NCBI GenBank assembly: GCA_035645695.1
Contig: DASQMC010000061.1
Span: forward strand, 1 to 64,000
Source of the DNA: JAIVJZ01 sp035645695
GTDB taxonomy: Bacteria > Acidobacteriota > Blastocatellia > Pyrinomonadales > Pyrinomonadaceae
Length of the DNA stretch: 64,000 bases
Reading direction: 5' to 3'
The notes below the pieces were generated by a model, which searched no databases, was not told where the DNA came from, and saw nothing but the letters and a program-made list of their open reading frames with translations. Position numbers and translations under genes: made by a program. This document shows, in pieces, positions 25,216-34,127 of the stretch. Each line of letters opens with the position of its first letter. Position 1 is the stretch's first letter.

Positions 25216-26409
25216 CTATTGTACTTTCGGCTGCCGGTTCTCGATCATCAGCTTGGCGATGGTTTGCAGTTGCATGTTGGAAGTGCCTTCGTAGATCGCT
25301 CCGATCTTGGAATCACGCCAGAATTTCTCCACCGGGTAGTCTTTGACGAAGCCGTAGCCGCCGTAGAGTTCGATAGCTTTCGAGGCGATGGTTTCGGCGG
25401 CGCGCGAGGAATAGAGTTTCGCCATCGCGGCCTCTTTGACGAAGGGCAGACCGGCGTCTTTCAGGCGCGCGGCGTTGTAGACGAGGAGGCGCGCGGCTTC
25501 GAGTTCGGTGGCGAGTTCGGCGAGTTGGAACTGCACGCCCTGAAACGCGTTGATGGCGCGGCCGAACTGTTGCCGCTCCGACGTGTAGGCGAGCGCCGCT
25601 TCGAGCGCGCCGCGCGCAAGGCCGATCATTTGCGCGCCGATGCCGATGCGCCCTTCGTTCAAAGTCTCGATGGAGACTTTGTAACCCTTGCCGAACTCGC
25701 CGAGCAAATTCTCTTTCGGCACGCGGCAGTTGTCGAAGATGATCTCGGTGGTGGAAGAGGCGCGGATGCCGAGTTTGTTCTCCTTCTTGCCGACGCTGAT
25801 GCCTTCAAAATTCTTCTCGACGATGAAGGCCGTCACGCCGCGATAACCGTCTTCGGGTTTGGCGTTGGCGAAGACGACGAAGATTTCCGCTTCGACGCCG
25901 TTCGTGATCCAGAGTTTCTGGCCGTTCAGTAAATAATGGTCGCCCTGCTCGACGGCTTTGGTCTGCATGGCGAAGGCGTCCGAGCCGGAACTGGCTTCGC
26001 TCAGGCAGTATGCGCCGATCTTGCTTTCGGCGAGTTGCGGCAGGTATTTCTTTTTCTGCTCGGCGTTGCCCCAGCGGATGATGGCGTTGTTGACGAGCGT
26101 GTTCTGCACGTCCATCAGGACGCCGACCGAAGGGTCGACGCGCGAGAGTTCTTCGACGCCGATGATGGCCGAGAAGAACGACGCGCCCGCGCCGCCATAC
26201 TCTTCCGGCGTCTCGATACTCATCAGGCCGAGATCGAAGAGGTGTTTGATGATCGAAGCATCCATCTTGGCGTGTTCGTCCATCTCTTCGCGGCGGGGCT
26301 TGATCTCGCCCTCGGCGAATTCGCGCACGCTGGCGCGAAACATGTTTTCGTCTTCGGAATAGACCGTTAAAGGCGTGCCGCTTAAGAATTCGGTTGCTGC
26401 TTTGCTCAT
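25216..26409 (-). CDS. Acyl-CoA dehydrogenase
   Basis: 397 residues, the usual length. FAD-linked oxidation of acyl-CoA to enoyl-CoA in the cytoplasm. Signature regions: 'CLSEASSGSDAFAMQTKA' (FAD/substrate loop near 135), 'GQKLWITNGVEAEIFVVFA', 'GRIGIGAQMIGLARGALEAA', 'ELYGGYGFVKDYPVEKFWRD', and the catalytic Glu in 'AIYEGTSNMQ' near 375. The closest types are short/branched-chain or butyryl-CoA dehydrogenases; substrate cannot be fixed from sequence. Genomic closeness to the branched-chain E1 favours a branched-chain acyl-CoA substrate. The start codon is an ATG about 30 bases from an AT-rich promoter-like region. Confidence 0.93.
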   Translation of the reverse strand: MSKAATEFLSGTPLTVYSEDENMFRASVREFAEGEIKPRREEMDEHAKMDASIIKHLFDLGLMSIETPEEYGGAGASFFSAIIGVEELSRVDPSVGVLMDVQNTLVNNAIIRWGNAEQKKKYLPQLAESKIGAYCLSEASSGSDAFAMQTKAVEQGDHYLLNGQKLWITNGVEAEIFVVFANAKPEDGYRGVTAFIVEKNFEGISVGKKENKLGIRASSTTEIIFDNCRVPKENLLGEFGKGYKVSIETLNEGRIGIGAQMIGLARGALEAALAYTSERQQFGRAINAFQGVQFQLAELATELEAARLLVYNAARLKDAGLPFVKEAAMAKLYSSRAAETIASKAIELYGGYGFVKDYPVEKFWRDSKIGAIYEGTSNMQLQTIAKLMIENRQPKVQ

Positions 26410-26745
26410 CGCTCTCCACAGACCCTTTGAGTAAGATTAAATTTTATGTGCAGACTAATTGTAACCGTTAGCATCGCCGATCAATAAGCCTCCGGTCAAC
26501 CTGTGAAGACCGTAAAAGAGTGAATCGCCAAAAGCCGTAAATCGTGAATCGTAAATCGCGAATAGAGAAGAACTGTCTTGAATCTATTGGCGCATGAGGG
26601 GTTTGTTCGCGCGCGGATAGCAGTTGAGACTGGCGGCGCAATAACGTATCTTGCTAAGTCCTTCACAGAACTGCGCGGACGGCAACTTCGGCCGCCCGCG
26701 TAAACAGCTTCTTTCTGACGGGACGACTTTCAACGGGACGAGCGG
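26410..26745. other. Divergent promoter spacer with a degraded repeat
   Basis: This separates the divergent acyl-CoA dehydrogenase and flippase-like genes. At 26537-26565 a single arm of the AATCGTG-type repeat is present, followed by AGAAGAACTGTCTTGA and a poorly matching CTATTGGCG; the element seems to have lost its right arm. No ORF is supported. Confidence 0.6.
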
Positions 26746-27927
26746 ATGAGCGAGAGCAAGCAGGAGGGAAGACGCAATGCTTCCGGCAGGCTGGTGGGGA
26801 TCATCTTCGCCACGGGCGGCCTGCTGCTCTTCGCCTATTACGTGTGGAAGGCCGGGCCGCAGAGCATCTGGCAGAACATCACGCAACTGGGCGCGGGCTT
26901 CATCGTCGTGCTCGCCATCTCGGCCGTGCGCCCGCTCGTGCGCGCCGTCGCGTGGACGCGCTGCTTCGAGGGCGGCGTGCGTTTGCGTGTGCGCGACGCG
27001 CTCAAGGCTTACCTCGCGGGCGACGCGCTCGGCAGCCTGACGCCCCTCGGCATGATGGTGAGCGAACCGGCCAAGGCGGCCTTCGTGCGCGACCGCGTGC
27101 CCGTCGTCGCGAGCATCTCCGCGCTCGCCGTCGAGAATCTCTTTTACATGCTGTCGGTCGCGCTCTTCATCTTCGCGGGCACGGTCGCCCTCCTGTTCAG
27201 TTTCCCGCTGCCGCCGAAAGTGCGCCTCGTCAGTTACGCGACCCTCGCCGTCATCGTCGTCGTCATCGCGCTCGGTTATCTGGTGGTGAGGCAGCAGTGG
27301 AAATTCCTGAGTCGTGCGTTGGAAGCGCTGCACGCGCGCGGCATCGCGCGCCGTTTCGTAGAGGCGCGGCGCGAGCGCGTTCACAGCGTCGAGACGCGCA
27401 TCTACGGATTTTACGACGGGCACCGCTCGCGCTTTCTGCCGATCCTCGCCCTCGAAGCCTGCTTTCACCTCGCGGGCGTCGCCGAAGTGTATGCCACCCT
27501 CTACCTGATGAACGCGCGCCCGACGTGGCTCGCCGCCTTCGTCCTCGAATCCGTCAACCGCGTCATCAACGTGGTTTTCAAGTTCGTGCCGATGCGCGCG
27601 GGGGTCGATGAATTCGGGACGGGCAAGTTCACGCAGTTGTTAAAAGTCGGCAGCGAGGGCGTGGGCGTCACGCTCGCCATTATTCGCAAGGCGCGCGTCA
27701 TCGTCTGGACGGCCGTCGGCGTCGGCCTGCTGGTGCGGCGCGGGCTGTCCGTGCGCAGCATGGCGCGTGAGGCGCGCGAGGCGGCCGCCGTCATCGCCGC
27801 TACCCAAACCGTGCGGCAACCCGTGGCGACGACAACAACGACGGGCAACGGGCGCGGCGACGGCAGTGACGGCGACGGCAACAACGACGGCACGGTCGAG
27901 GAAGAAGAACTCATCGCGCCGCGTTGA
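26746..27927 (+). CDS. Lysylphosphatidylglycerol synthase/UPF0104-type integral membrane protein
   Basis: 393 residues with about eight membrane helices, starting at residues 17-33. Family features: 'LGAGFIVVLAISAVRPLVRAV', 'LGSLTPLGMMVSEPAKAAF', 'VENLFYMLSVALFIFAGT', and 'NVVFKFVPMRAGVDEFGTG' near the end, matching the flippase-like LPG_synthase_TM family. The catalytic aminoacyl-transferase domain of MprF is absent, so a lipid-flipping or transport role is more likely. The C-terminus is a Thr/Gly/Asp-rich low-complexity tail. GGACGAG precedes the start. The neighbours are envelope enzymes. Confidence 0.8.
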   Translation: MSESKQEGRRNASGRLVGIIFATGGLLLFAYYVWKAGPQSIWQNITQLGAGFIVVLAISAVRPLVRAVAWTRCFEGGVRLRVRDALKAYLAGDALGSLTPLGMMVSEPAKAAFVRDRVPVVASISALAVENLFYMLSVALFIFAGTVALLFSFPLPPKVRLVSYATLAVIVVVIALGYLVVRQQWKFLSRALEALHARGIARRFVEARRERVHSVETRIYGFYDGHRSRFLPILALEACFHLAGVAEVYATLYLMNARPTWLAAFVLESVNRVINVVFKFVPMRAGVDEFGTGKFTQLLKVGSEGVGVTLAIIRKARVIVWTAVGVGLLVRRGLSVRSMAREAREAAAVIAATQTVRQPVATTTTTGNGRGDGSDGDGNNDGTVEEEELIAPR

Positions 27928-28095
27928 AGGCTTTCGCGGGCGGGTTTTACCCGGAACGGTCTCTCGAAATTATTTCCCGAAGATGTGAGGGGCGCGGAAC
28001 TTTCGCTAGACGCGGCGCGTGCCTGCGAGGGACGGCCGGAGAGGATGTTTTCAAGGCGGAGACGGCCGGAACGCAAGGAAGAACGTACAAGCTAA

Positions 28096-29772
28096 ATGAG
28101 AAAAGTTTTGATGATGAAAAAGACGCCGCGATGTCTCGCGCTCGTGCTCGCGCTGCTGCTGCTCGCGCAAGGTCACGCGGCGGCGCAGCCGGACGTGTCG
28201 GCCGTCGAGCGTGCGTGGATCACCGTCCTGTCAACCACGGACTTGCACGGCAACATCCTTCCCATCGACTACTACACGAACAAGCCGGACGCGCGGGGGT
28301 TGGCGAAGGTGGCGACGCTCATCCGCCGCGCGCGCGGGGAAAACCCCACGGGGACGCTCCTGCTCGATTCGGGCGACACGATTCAAGGCACGCCCCTCGA
28401 ATATTTTCACAACAAGAAGAACAACCGGCCGCCCGACCCGATGATGCTCGCGATGAACGCGCTCCAATTCGACGCGCTCGCCGTCGGCAACCACGAGTAC
28501 AATTTCGGCCTCGGCGTGCTTGAGAAGGCGCGGCGCGAGGCCAATTTCCCGTGGCTCTCGGCCAACACTTACCGGGCGGGCACGAACGAGACTTATCACC
28601 GGCCTTATGTCGTCAAGGAATTAAACGGCGTGCGCGTCGGCCTCCTGGGCTTGACGACGCCGGGCGTTCCCTTCTGGGAGAACCGCGAAAATTTCGCCGG
28701 TCTTGAGTTTCGCGAACCCGTCGCGGAGGCGCGCAAGTGGGTCGCCGTGCTGCGCGACGAGGAGCGCGTCGATCTAGTCGTCGTCGCGATGCACATGGGA
28801 CTCGAAGAGGACTTGCGCACGGGCGAGCGGAGTCCGGGGCAGGTGACGCATGAGAACGTCGCGGCGCGGCTTGCGCGCGAAGTGGCGGGCGTCGATCTGA
28901 TCCTAATGGGACACACGCATCGCGAAGTGCCGTCGCTCGTGATCAATAACGTGTTGCTCGCGCAGGCTAATTTCTGGGGGCGGCATCTGGCGCGCGCCGA
29001 CGTGTATCTGGAACGAACGAAGGGCGGGCGCTGGCGCGTCGCGGCGAAATCGGCGCGCACCATCGCGGTCGGCGAGGCGACGGAGACGGACGCGGAAGTG
29101 GCGCGCCTCGTCGAGCCTTACGACCGCGAGACGCAAAACTGGCTCGCGCGCGTCATCGGCGAATCGCCCGCCGAGTTGACCGCCGAGGGGGCGCTGTTTC
29201 GCGACACGGCCATCCTCGATTTGATCCAGCGCGTGCAGTTGGACACGGGGCGCGCGGATGTCTCGCTCGTGGCGAGTTTCAACCCGCAGGCGCGCCTGCC
29301 GCGCGGAGCCGTGACGGTGCGCGACATCGCGGGGCTGTACATTTACGAGAACACGCTCGTCGTCCTAGAAGTGACGGGGCGACAGTTGAAGGACGCGCTC
29401 GAACACTCCGCGAAATATTTTCGCCCTTACGAGCCGGGGCGTTCGCCCGCCCAACTCGTGGACGAAAAAATCCCGGCCTACAATTTCGACATCGCGGAGG
29501 GCGTCGCCTACGATCTAGACCTGACGAAGCCCGTCGGCGCGCGCATCCGAAACCTGCGCTTTCGCGGGCAGCCGCTCGACCCGGCGCGGAAACTCAAACT
29601 CGCGACGAACAACTATCGCGTCAACGGCGGCGGCGGTTACACGATGTTCAAGGGCGCGCCCGAAGTTTATCGTTCGAGCACGGAGATTCGCGAATTGATC
29701 ATCGACTGGGTGGAGCGCAACAAGCGCATCCCCGCCGAGCCGACGAACAACTGGCGTCTGCTGGTTAACTGA
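28096..29772 (+). CDS. Periplasmic 5'-nucleotidase / UDP-sugar hydrolase family protein
   Basis: 558 residues with a signal peptide (cleavage near 'AAAQ'). The metallophosphoesterase domain has 'STTDLHGNI' (near 50), 'DSGDTIQG', 'GNHEYNFG' and 'GHTHRE', giving the Asp/His/Asn ligands of a di-metal site. The C-terminal 5'-nucleotidase domain has 'GALFRDTAILDLIQ', 'ASFNPQARLPRGAVTVRDI', 'YENTLVVLEVTGRQLKDALE' and 'ATNNYRVNGGGGY', the substrate-binding region. It should remove phosphate from nucleotides or 2',3'-cyclic nucleotides in the periplasm. The spacing to the L,D-transpeptidase gene is 23 bases, so an operon is likely. Confidence 0.92.
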   Translation: MRKVLMMKKTPRCLALVLALLLLAQGHAAAQPDVSAVERAWITVLSTTDLHGNILPIDYYTNKPDARGLAKVATLIRRARGENPTGTLLLDSGDTIQGTPLEYFHNKKNNRPPDPMMLAMNALQFDALAVGNHEYNFGLGVLEKARREANFPWLSANTYRAGTNETYHRPYVVKELNGVRVGLLGLTTPGVPFWENRENFAGLEFREPVAEARKWVAVLRDEERVDLVVVAMHMGLEEDLRTGERSPGQVTHENVAARLAREVAGVDLILMGHTHREVPSLVINNVLLAQANFWGRHLARADVYLERTKGGRWRVAAKSARTIAVGEATETDAEVARLVEPYDRETQNWLARVIGESPAELTAEGALFRDTAILDLIQRVQLDTGRADVSLVASFNPQARLPRGAVTVRDIAGLYIYENTLVVLEVTGRQLKDALEHSAKYFRPYEPGRSPAQLVDEKIPAYNFDIAEGVAYDLDLTKPVGARIRNLRFRGQPLDPARKLKLATNNYRVNGGGGYTMFKGAPEVYRSSTEIRELIIDWVERNKRIPAEPTNNWRLLVN

Positions 29773-29795
29773 CGCGCGCGGCTAAATTAACGATC

Positions 29796-30530
29796 ATGAA
29801 AATTTTCAACGCAGCCGCGCTCGTCGCCTTGAGCCTCGCGCTTGCGTTCGGCGTGGCGCTAAGTTCCGCGGACGCGACCCGCGAAAATCCGATGTCAATG
29901 GAAGCTCACGCGAATGCCGGGACGAAGCCGGGCGCGACTTGGGCGACCGACGGCGCGACATTGCCGAGCGGCGGCGCGACGTTGGCGACCGATGGTGCGA
30001 CGCTGGCGAGCGGCGGCGGCGCGCAGGCTTTGACAACGCAGCCGCAGTCGCCGCTCAAGCTCCCGCTCGTCAATCCGAAAGTCGTCGTCTCGAAAAGTAA
30101 ACGTCAACTGCTGCTCTATGCGGGCGGGGCGGTCGTGCGTGCATACAGGATCGCGCTCGGCGCGAACCCGGTCGAAGATAAAGTCCGGGAGGGCGACAGC
30201 GCGACGCCGGAGGGCGATTTCTACGTCTGCGTCAAAAACGCGCGCAGCAACTTTTACCTCTCGCTCGGCCTCAGCTACCCGAACGCGGAGGACGCCGAGC
30301 GCGGGCTGCGCGACAAACTCATCACGCGGGCGGAGCACGGGCGCATCGTGCGCGCGATACGAAATAAGCGGCGTCCGCCGTGGGACACCGCGCTCGGCGG
30401 CGAGATTTTCATCCACGGCGGCGGGACTGACGGCGACTGGACGCGGGGCTGCGTCGCGCTCTCGAACGCGGACATCCGGGAACTCTTCGACGCCCTGCCG
30501 ATGGGCACGAGCGTGCGCATCGAGCGTTAG
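29796..30530 (+). CDS. L,D-transpeptidase (YkuD domain)
   Basis: 244 residues with a signal peptide (hydrophobic 5-24). A low-complexity linker with near-repeats of ATDGATLxSGG (about residues 47-74) follows. The YkuD domain (about 90-242) starts at 'KVVVSKSKRQLLLYAGG' and carries the catalytic signature 'IHGGG' with 'TRGCVALSN', where Cys is the nucleophile and His its partner. These enzymes form 3-3 peptidoglycan cross-links or attach proteins to peptidoglycan. The domain contains the longer loop ('NFYLSLGLSYPNAEDAERGL') seen in YafK-like members. It is expressed with the upstream nucleotidase, judging by the 23-base gap. Confidence 0.9.
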   Translation: MKIFNAAALVALSLALAFGVALSSADATRENPMSMEAHANAGTKPGATWATDGATLPSGGATLATDGATLASGGGAQALTTQPQSPLKLPLVNPKVVVSKSKRQLLLYAGGAVVRAYRIALGANPVEDKVREGDSATPEGDFYVCVKNARSNFYLSLGLSYPNAEDAERGLRDKLITRAEHGRIVRAIRNKRRPPWDTALGGEIFIHGGGTDGDWTRGCVALSNADIRELFDALPMGTSVRIER

Positions 30531-30618
30531 ACGCGCCGCGCACGGGTTCCGGCGGCACGCCGCAAAAACCTTGACAAGGGGTTGAGTATCGGACAAACTC
30601 TGCCCCGAACCGCAAAAC

Positions 30619-30645
30619 TTGTCTCGGAATTTTCCGCCTGATAAT
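30619..30645 (+). promoter_or_regulatory. Candidate promoter of the PEP-CTERM gene
   Basis: TTGTCT (30619-30624) and GATAAT (30640-30645) with a 15-base spacer, 38 bases before the start codon. Short spacing makes it tentative. A TTGACA at 30571 has only a poor -10 (CAAACT). Confidence 0.3.
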
Positions 30646-30683
30646 TCCCGGCTTTACCAGTTTTTCAGAGAAAGGCCACCCCT

Positions 30684-31382
30684 ATGCGCACCCTCACCTT
30701 CAGATTACCCGTACTCTTCGTTTTCTTCCTGCTTCTCTTCGTGCTTCCCACGGCGACGCGCGCCGACGAGATCGTCATCACAGACGGCTATGTGACTGTC
30801 CCGTCCCATTTCACGAACGCCACGTTCTCCTTCGGTAATCCCGCGCAGGGCTTCGCCGTCTCGAACGAGGGCTACCACGGCGGAGACGGCGGCGGTTTCG
30901 CGCCCGTCTGTTCGCCTTGCCAGGCCGGGCAGACCATAAGCATCAACGGGCGATTGTCCGATGGGGAGAATCTCGGCTTCGGCCCGGCGACGGTGAACGG
31001 CGTTAACTACGAGCGCGTCTATTTCCGTTCCATAAACCTGATCTTCAACGCTCCGTCCATCGTCGTCCCGTTCGACGAGTCGCGGGTAGTTACCGTCACA
31101 GTGCCTTTCACCATGACCGGCGGCATGTCCCTGTCGCTCGCCCCCGAGAGACTGCCCCCCTTCTTCTCGACATCGCTCAGCGGGCAGGGGATTGCGACTA
31201 TTATCTTTAATAGCTATGACGGCGGGCCTCTATTCAACCGGCTTTACGACCTCCGCGATATCACCTTCAACTTCTCGCCCGCCGCGCCCGCGGCCGTGCC
31301 GGAACCGGCGACTTTGATCCTGTTCGGCACGGGGCTGACTGCCGTCGCCGCGCGCTACGGCCGCCGTCGCCGCCGTAGCTAA
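30684..31382 (+). CDS. PEP-CTERM sorting domain protein
   Basis: 232 residues. Signal peptide at the N-terminus (hydrophobic 10-25, cleavage near 'TRADE'). The middle is beta-rich, with 'FNSYDGGPLFNRLYDLRDITFNF', of unknown fold. The C-terminus has the full sorting signal: 'VPEPATLILFGTGLTAVAAR' with PEP box, membrane helix and then an Arg-rich tail (YGRRRRRS). Exosortase should cleave and anchor or secrete it; no exosortase gene is in the window. Two cysteines in 'CSPC' near residue 74 may form a disulfide. Members of this class are usually exopolysaccharide-associated surface proteins. Confidence 0.9.
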   Translation: MRTLTFRLPVLFVFFLLLFVLPTATRADEIVITDGYVTVPSHFTNATFSFGNPAQGFAVSNEGYHGGDGGGFAPVCSPCQAGQTISINGRLSDGENLGFGPATVNGVNYERVYFRSINLIFNAPSIVVPFDESRVVTVTVPFTMTGGMSLSLAPERLPPFFSTSLSGQGIATIIFNSYDGGPLFNRLYDLRDITFNFSPAAPAAVPEPATLILFGTGLTAVAARYGRRRRRS

Positions 31383-31395
31383 AGACCGACCCGAA

Positions 31396-31424
31396 CGTTG
31401 AGACGCGAAGCGCGCGTCTCAACG
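31396..31424. terminator. Terminator-like hairpin between convergent genes
   Basis: A 12-bp stem (CGTTGAGACGCG with its complement) around an AAGCG loop. There is no T-run, so it may rely on Rho or serve both strands weakly. Confidence 0.55.
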
Positions 31425-31463
31425 TCTCACCCGGCGAATTAATCTTTTATCAAGTTGAATAAG

Positions 31464-32228
31464 TTACTTGTCCGCGCGCGTCGATGCGGCGGCGGTGGCG
31501 GTGTTCGCTTCGTCCTGATGAAAGGTGGAGCGTTCTTTCCAGCGACCGTAGAGGTAGAGTGAGAGGCCGAGCCAGAGGCCGCCGAGGAAGTACGCGCCGA
31601 TGGTGTCGCTCGGCCAGTGCGCTCCGAGATAGACGCGCGAGAGGCCGACGAGCGCGATCATCAGGGACGTGAGCGTGAGCGCGAGGCGGCGCGCGAGCGA
31701 GCGCTTCGGCAAGAGCGCGTAGGCGACGAAGAACAGGAAGCCGAAATAGCAGACGTAGAAGGTGACGTGTCCCGAAGGGAAACTCTCATGCGCCCAGACG
31801 CGTTGCACCTGAACAAGGTCGGCGGCGGGGCGGGGGCGCGCAATGTACATCTTAAATAAACGGTTGACGAGTGCGCCGCCGCCCGTGCACAGCAGCAGCG
31901 CGAACATCTCCGTGCGCCTGCGACGCAGCAGGAAAAAGAGCATGGTCAACCCCACCACTATCCAACTGTTCGCTCGGTCGCCAAAGAGCGAGACGGCGCG
32001 CATGAAATCGGAGATTCCGGGAACGGGCAGCGACTGCACGGCGCGCGCGGCCACTACATCCCAAGCGAAGTAGGCGTTGGCGCGCGCGTAGAAGGCGAGC
32101 AGGGCGAAGGCGAGGAGCACGACGCTATAGCGCACCTGAGCGCGCCACAGACGCGACGCGGCGACGCGGCGCAACAGTCTTCGCCTCGCGCTCTCTACGG
32201 GTAATTGCTCGCTTCGCGCTTCTTCCAT
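31464..32228 (-). CDS. PAP2-family membrane phosphatase
   Basis: 254 residues with about six membrane helices. The three PAP2 motifs are complete: 'KMYIARPRP' (motif 1), 'SFPSGH' (motif 2, His nucleophile region) and 'SRVYLGAHWPSD' (motif 3, catalytic His and Asp). The family removes phosphate from lipid phosphates such as phosphatidate, undecaprenyl diphosphate or phosphatidylglycerol phosphate on the outer face of the inner membrane. pgsA lies about 5 kb away, so phosphatidylglycerophosphate or undecaprenyl diphosphate are the natural guesses, but this is inference. A good promoter is visible upstream on the minus strand. Confidence 0.92.
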   Translation of the reverse strand: MEEARSEQLPVESARRRLLRRVAASRLWRAQVRYSVVLLAFALLAFYARANAYFAWDVVAARAVQSLPVPGISDFMRAVSLFGDRANSWIVVGLTMLFFLLRRRRTEMFALLLCTGGGALVNRLFKMYIARPRPAADLVQVQRVWAHESFPSGHVTFYVCYFGFLFFVAYALLPKRSLARRLALTLTSLMIALVGLSRVYLGAHWPSDTIGAYFLGGLWLGLSLYLYGRWKERSTFHQDEANTATAAASTRADK

Positions 32229-32284
32229 GTTTCGCTGCCGGCGGGCGGCATTTACGACTGTCCGCCCGAGTTATCTACGCGTTT

Positions 32285-32313
32285 TTTATAATACCCTTTA
32301 GGTCGCGCCGCAA
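32285..32313 (-). promoter_or_regulatory. Sigma-70-type promoter of the PAP2 phosphatase gene
   Basis: On the minus strand TTGCGG is followed, exactly 17 bases later, by TATAAA, about 57 bases before the PAP2 start codon. The same AT-rich patch read on the plus strand contains TATAAT (32287-32292) and could serve the divergent gene. Confidence 0.55.
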
Positions 32314-32414
32314 ACGAATCCGCAAGCAATCGCCGGACGGTAAACGGCATCTAAACTTAAACCAAAGCGCGACTTTAACTAAAGCGGGGGCGCATTCTTC
32401 AAGGAGATTTTGCT

Positions 32415-33443
32415 TTGCTCAGAGTCGAATACAAAGACGGGCTGTACCTGCCCGATCTCGATCTGTGGCTCGATGCGGACGGGGCGCGCGAGCATTGCGT
32501 CATCTCACACGGGCATTCCGACCACATCGCCGAGCACAAATCAATCGTGGCGACGCCGGAGACGGCGCGCATCTTCCAGCACCGGCGCGGCGAGGCGAAA
32601 ATGACGACGCAGGTTTACGGCGAGCGGCGCGACTACGGGCGCTACGCCCTCACCTTTTACCCGGCGGGGCATTGTCTCGGTTCGGCGCAAATTCTCGTCG
32701 AGGCCGACGGCGAGCGGCTCGTCTACACGGGCGACATCAAGTTGCGCCCGAACGTCGCGGCCGAGTCGGCCGTGATCGTCCCGTGCGATACGCTCGTCAT
32801 GGAATCGACTTTCGGCGATCCCCACTATCGCTTCCCGCCCGACGTGGCGACCTTCGACCGCCTCTACGCCGGAGTCGAACGCGCCCTGTCGGACGACCGC
32901 GTGCCCGTCGTGCTGGCCTACGCGCTGGGCAAGAGCCAGGAGGCTCTGGAGTTGCTCCTGCGGCGCGACTATCGCGTGACGCTGCACGGCTCGGTGTGGA
33001 ACGTGGCGGAGATTTATCGCGAGTGCGGCGTGGAGTTCTCGGGGCGTTATGAAAAGTACGACCGCGAGCACTTGAAGGGACGCGTGCTCATCGCGCCGCC
33101 GGGTTGCCGCAAGCAGCCGATGCTCCTGAACATCGAACGCCGTTATCTCATCATGCTCACGGGCTGGGCGTTGAACAAAAGCGCGCCCTACATGTACAAG
33201 GGTGTTGACTTGATACTCCCGCTCTCCGACCACGCGGACTACGACGACCTCGTGCGCCTCGCGCGCGAGACGTGCGCCTCGCGCATCATCACGATGCACG
33301 GCGAGCCGAAGTTTGCCGCGCACCTGCGCGAACTCGGCCTCAACGCCGAACACCTCGCGCACCACCCCGGCGCGACGCCCAAGACGAAAAAACGCGCCCC
33401 GAAAAAAGCGGCGACCGCCGTCACCCCTTCTCTATTCGACTGA
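32415..33443 (+). CDS. Metallo-beta-lactamase fold nuclease (beta-CASP-like, DNA ligase-associated exonuclease type)
   Basis: 342 residues; translation starts at TTG, with AAGGAG eight bases upstream and no in-frame ATG near by. Metal motifs: 'SHGHSDH' at 31-37, 'PAGHCLGSAQ' near 82, 'TGDIKLRP' near 103 and 'LSDHADYDDL' near 271, the last typical of beta-CASP/RNA-processing exonucleases. A short basic C-terminal tail ('KTKKRAPKKA') suits nucleic-acid binding. The family includes the exonuclease usually encoded next to an ATP-dependent DNA ligase; no ligase gene is here, so an RNA-processing role remains open. Confidence 0.85.
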   Translation: MLRVEYKDGLYLPDLDLWLDADGAREHCVISHGHSDHIAEHKSIVATPETARIFQHRRGEAKMTTQVYGERRDYGRYALTFYPAGHCLGSAQILVEADGERLVYTGDIKLRPNVAAESAVIVPCDTLVMESTFGDPHYRFPPDVATFDRLYAGVERALSDDRVPVVLAYALGKSQEALELLLRRDYRVTLHGSVWNVAEIYRECGVEFSGRYEKYDREHLKGRVLIAPPGCRKQPMLLNIERRYLIMLTGWALNKSAPYMYKGVDLILPLSDHADYDDLVRLARETCASRIITMHGEPKFAAHLRELGLNAEHLAHHPGATPKTKKRAPKKAATAVTPSLFD

Positions 33444-33445
33444 AA

Positions 33446-33465
33446 CGAGTCCCCGGCGGGACTCG
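33446..33465. terminator. Terminator-like hairpin between convergent genes
   Basis: CGAGTCCC and GGGACTCG around a CGGC loop, immediately after the stop codon of the nuclease gene; there is no T-run. Confidence 0.5.
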
Positions 33466-33500
33466 CTCAAACAATCGCCCGGAGTGCAGCACGAATAAAC

Positions 33501-34019
33501 TCAACGCTTCGCAGACATGGCCTTGACGTGCACGCCGCACTCGTCGCAGATGCGCGTGATGGCGCGTTCGAGGTTCGGGTCAACGTCCGTCAGCGTCTGG
33601 AGCACGCTCACCGGGAGGCGCATCGTGACGACCATGTATTGCTCGTCGGTGGCCGGGGCTGAGAGGGCGCGCTCGAATGCCCTGAGCATGTCGTCGTAAT
33701 CGGGCGGCTTCGAGAGGTATTCCTGCACGCCGAGCCGGTTGCACACGTTTCGCGATTCGGCGAGCGTCTCGCCGGTGATGACCACGACGGGCACGCTCGC
33801 CGACAAACTGCGAATCTCTTCGAGCACCTTCGTGCCGTGCATTTCCGGCAGCGTCATGTCGAGCAGCACGGCGTCCGCGCCGTTGGCCTCAAACTCCGCC
33901 ACGCCCTCTTCGCCCGTATAGGCATTCGTCACCTCGTAACCAGCCTTTTCCAGCGACGACTCATATAATTCCGCGAGGTCTTCTTGATCTTCTATGACGA
34001 GAATGCGATGCTTGCTCAC
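33501..34019 (-). CDS. Response regulator with CheY-like receiver domain
   Basis: 172 residues. The receiver domain (1-120) has the acidic pair Glu10/Asp11, phosphoacceptor Asp54 in 'VLLDMTLPEM', Thr82 in 'VVITGE' and Lys104 in 'YLSKPP'. The C-terminal 50 residues ('MVVTMRLPVSVLQTLTDVDP' then 'RICDECGVHVKAMSAKR') contain two cysteines and no known DNA-binding motif. It is an orphan: no histidine kinase is adjacent. It may act by protein contact. It diverges from the transporter gene at 34128. Confidence 0.9.
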   Translation of the reverse strand: MSKHRILVIEDQEDLAELYESSLEKAGYEVTNAYTGEEGVAEFEANGADAVLLDMTLPEMHGTKVLEEIRSLSASVPVVVITGETLAESRNVCNRLGVQEYLSKPPDYDDMLRAFERALSAPATDEQYMVVTMRLPVSVLQTLTDVDPNLERAITRICDECGVHVKAMSAKR

Positions 34020-34127
34020 GACGAACTACCCCCTTAATTTATCAGAGTAACCGTCGAGCCGGGTTTTGCGCGCGCGACCGCCGGTTGCTCACCTTTTTTT
34101 TGAGCGGCCAGTATAGCAGAAGCCCTT

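Noticed and set aside
25165..26370. Open frames opposite the acyl-CoA dehydrogenase gene
   Set aside because: They mirror a strongly conserved gene and show no domain of their own.
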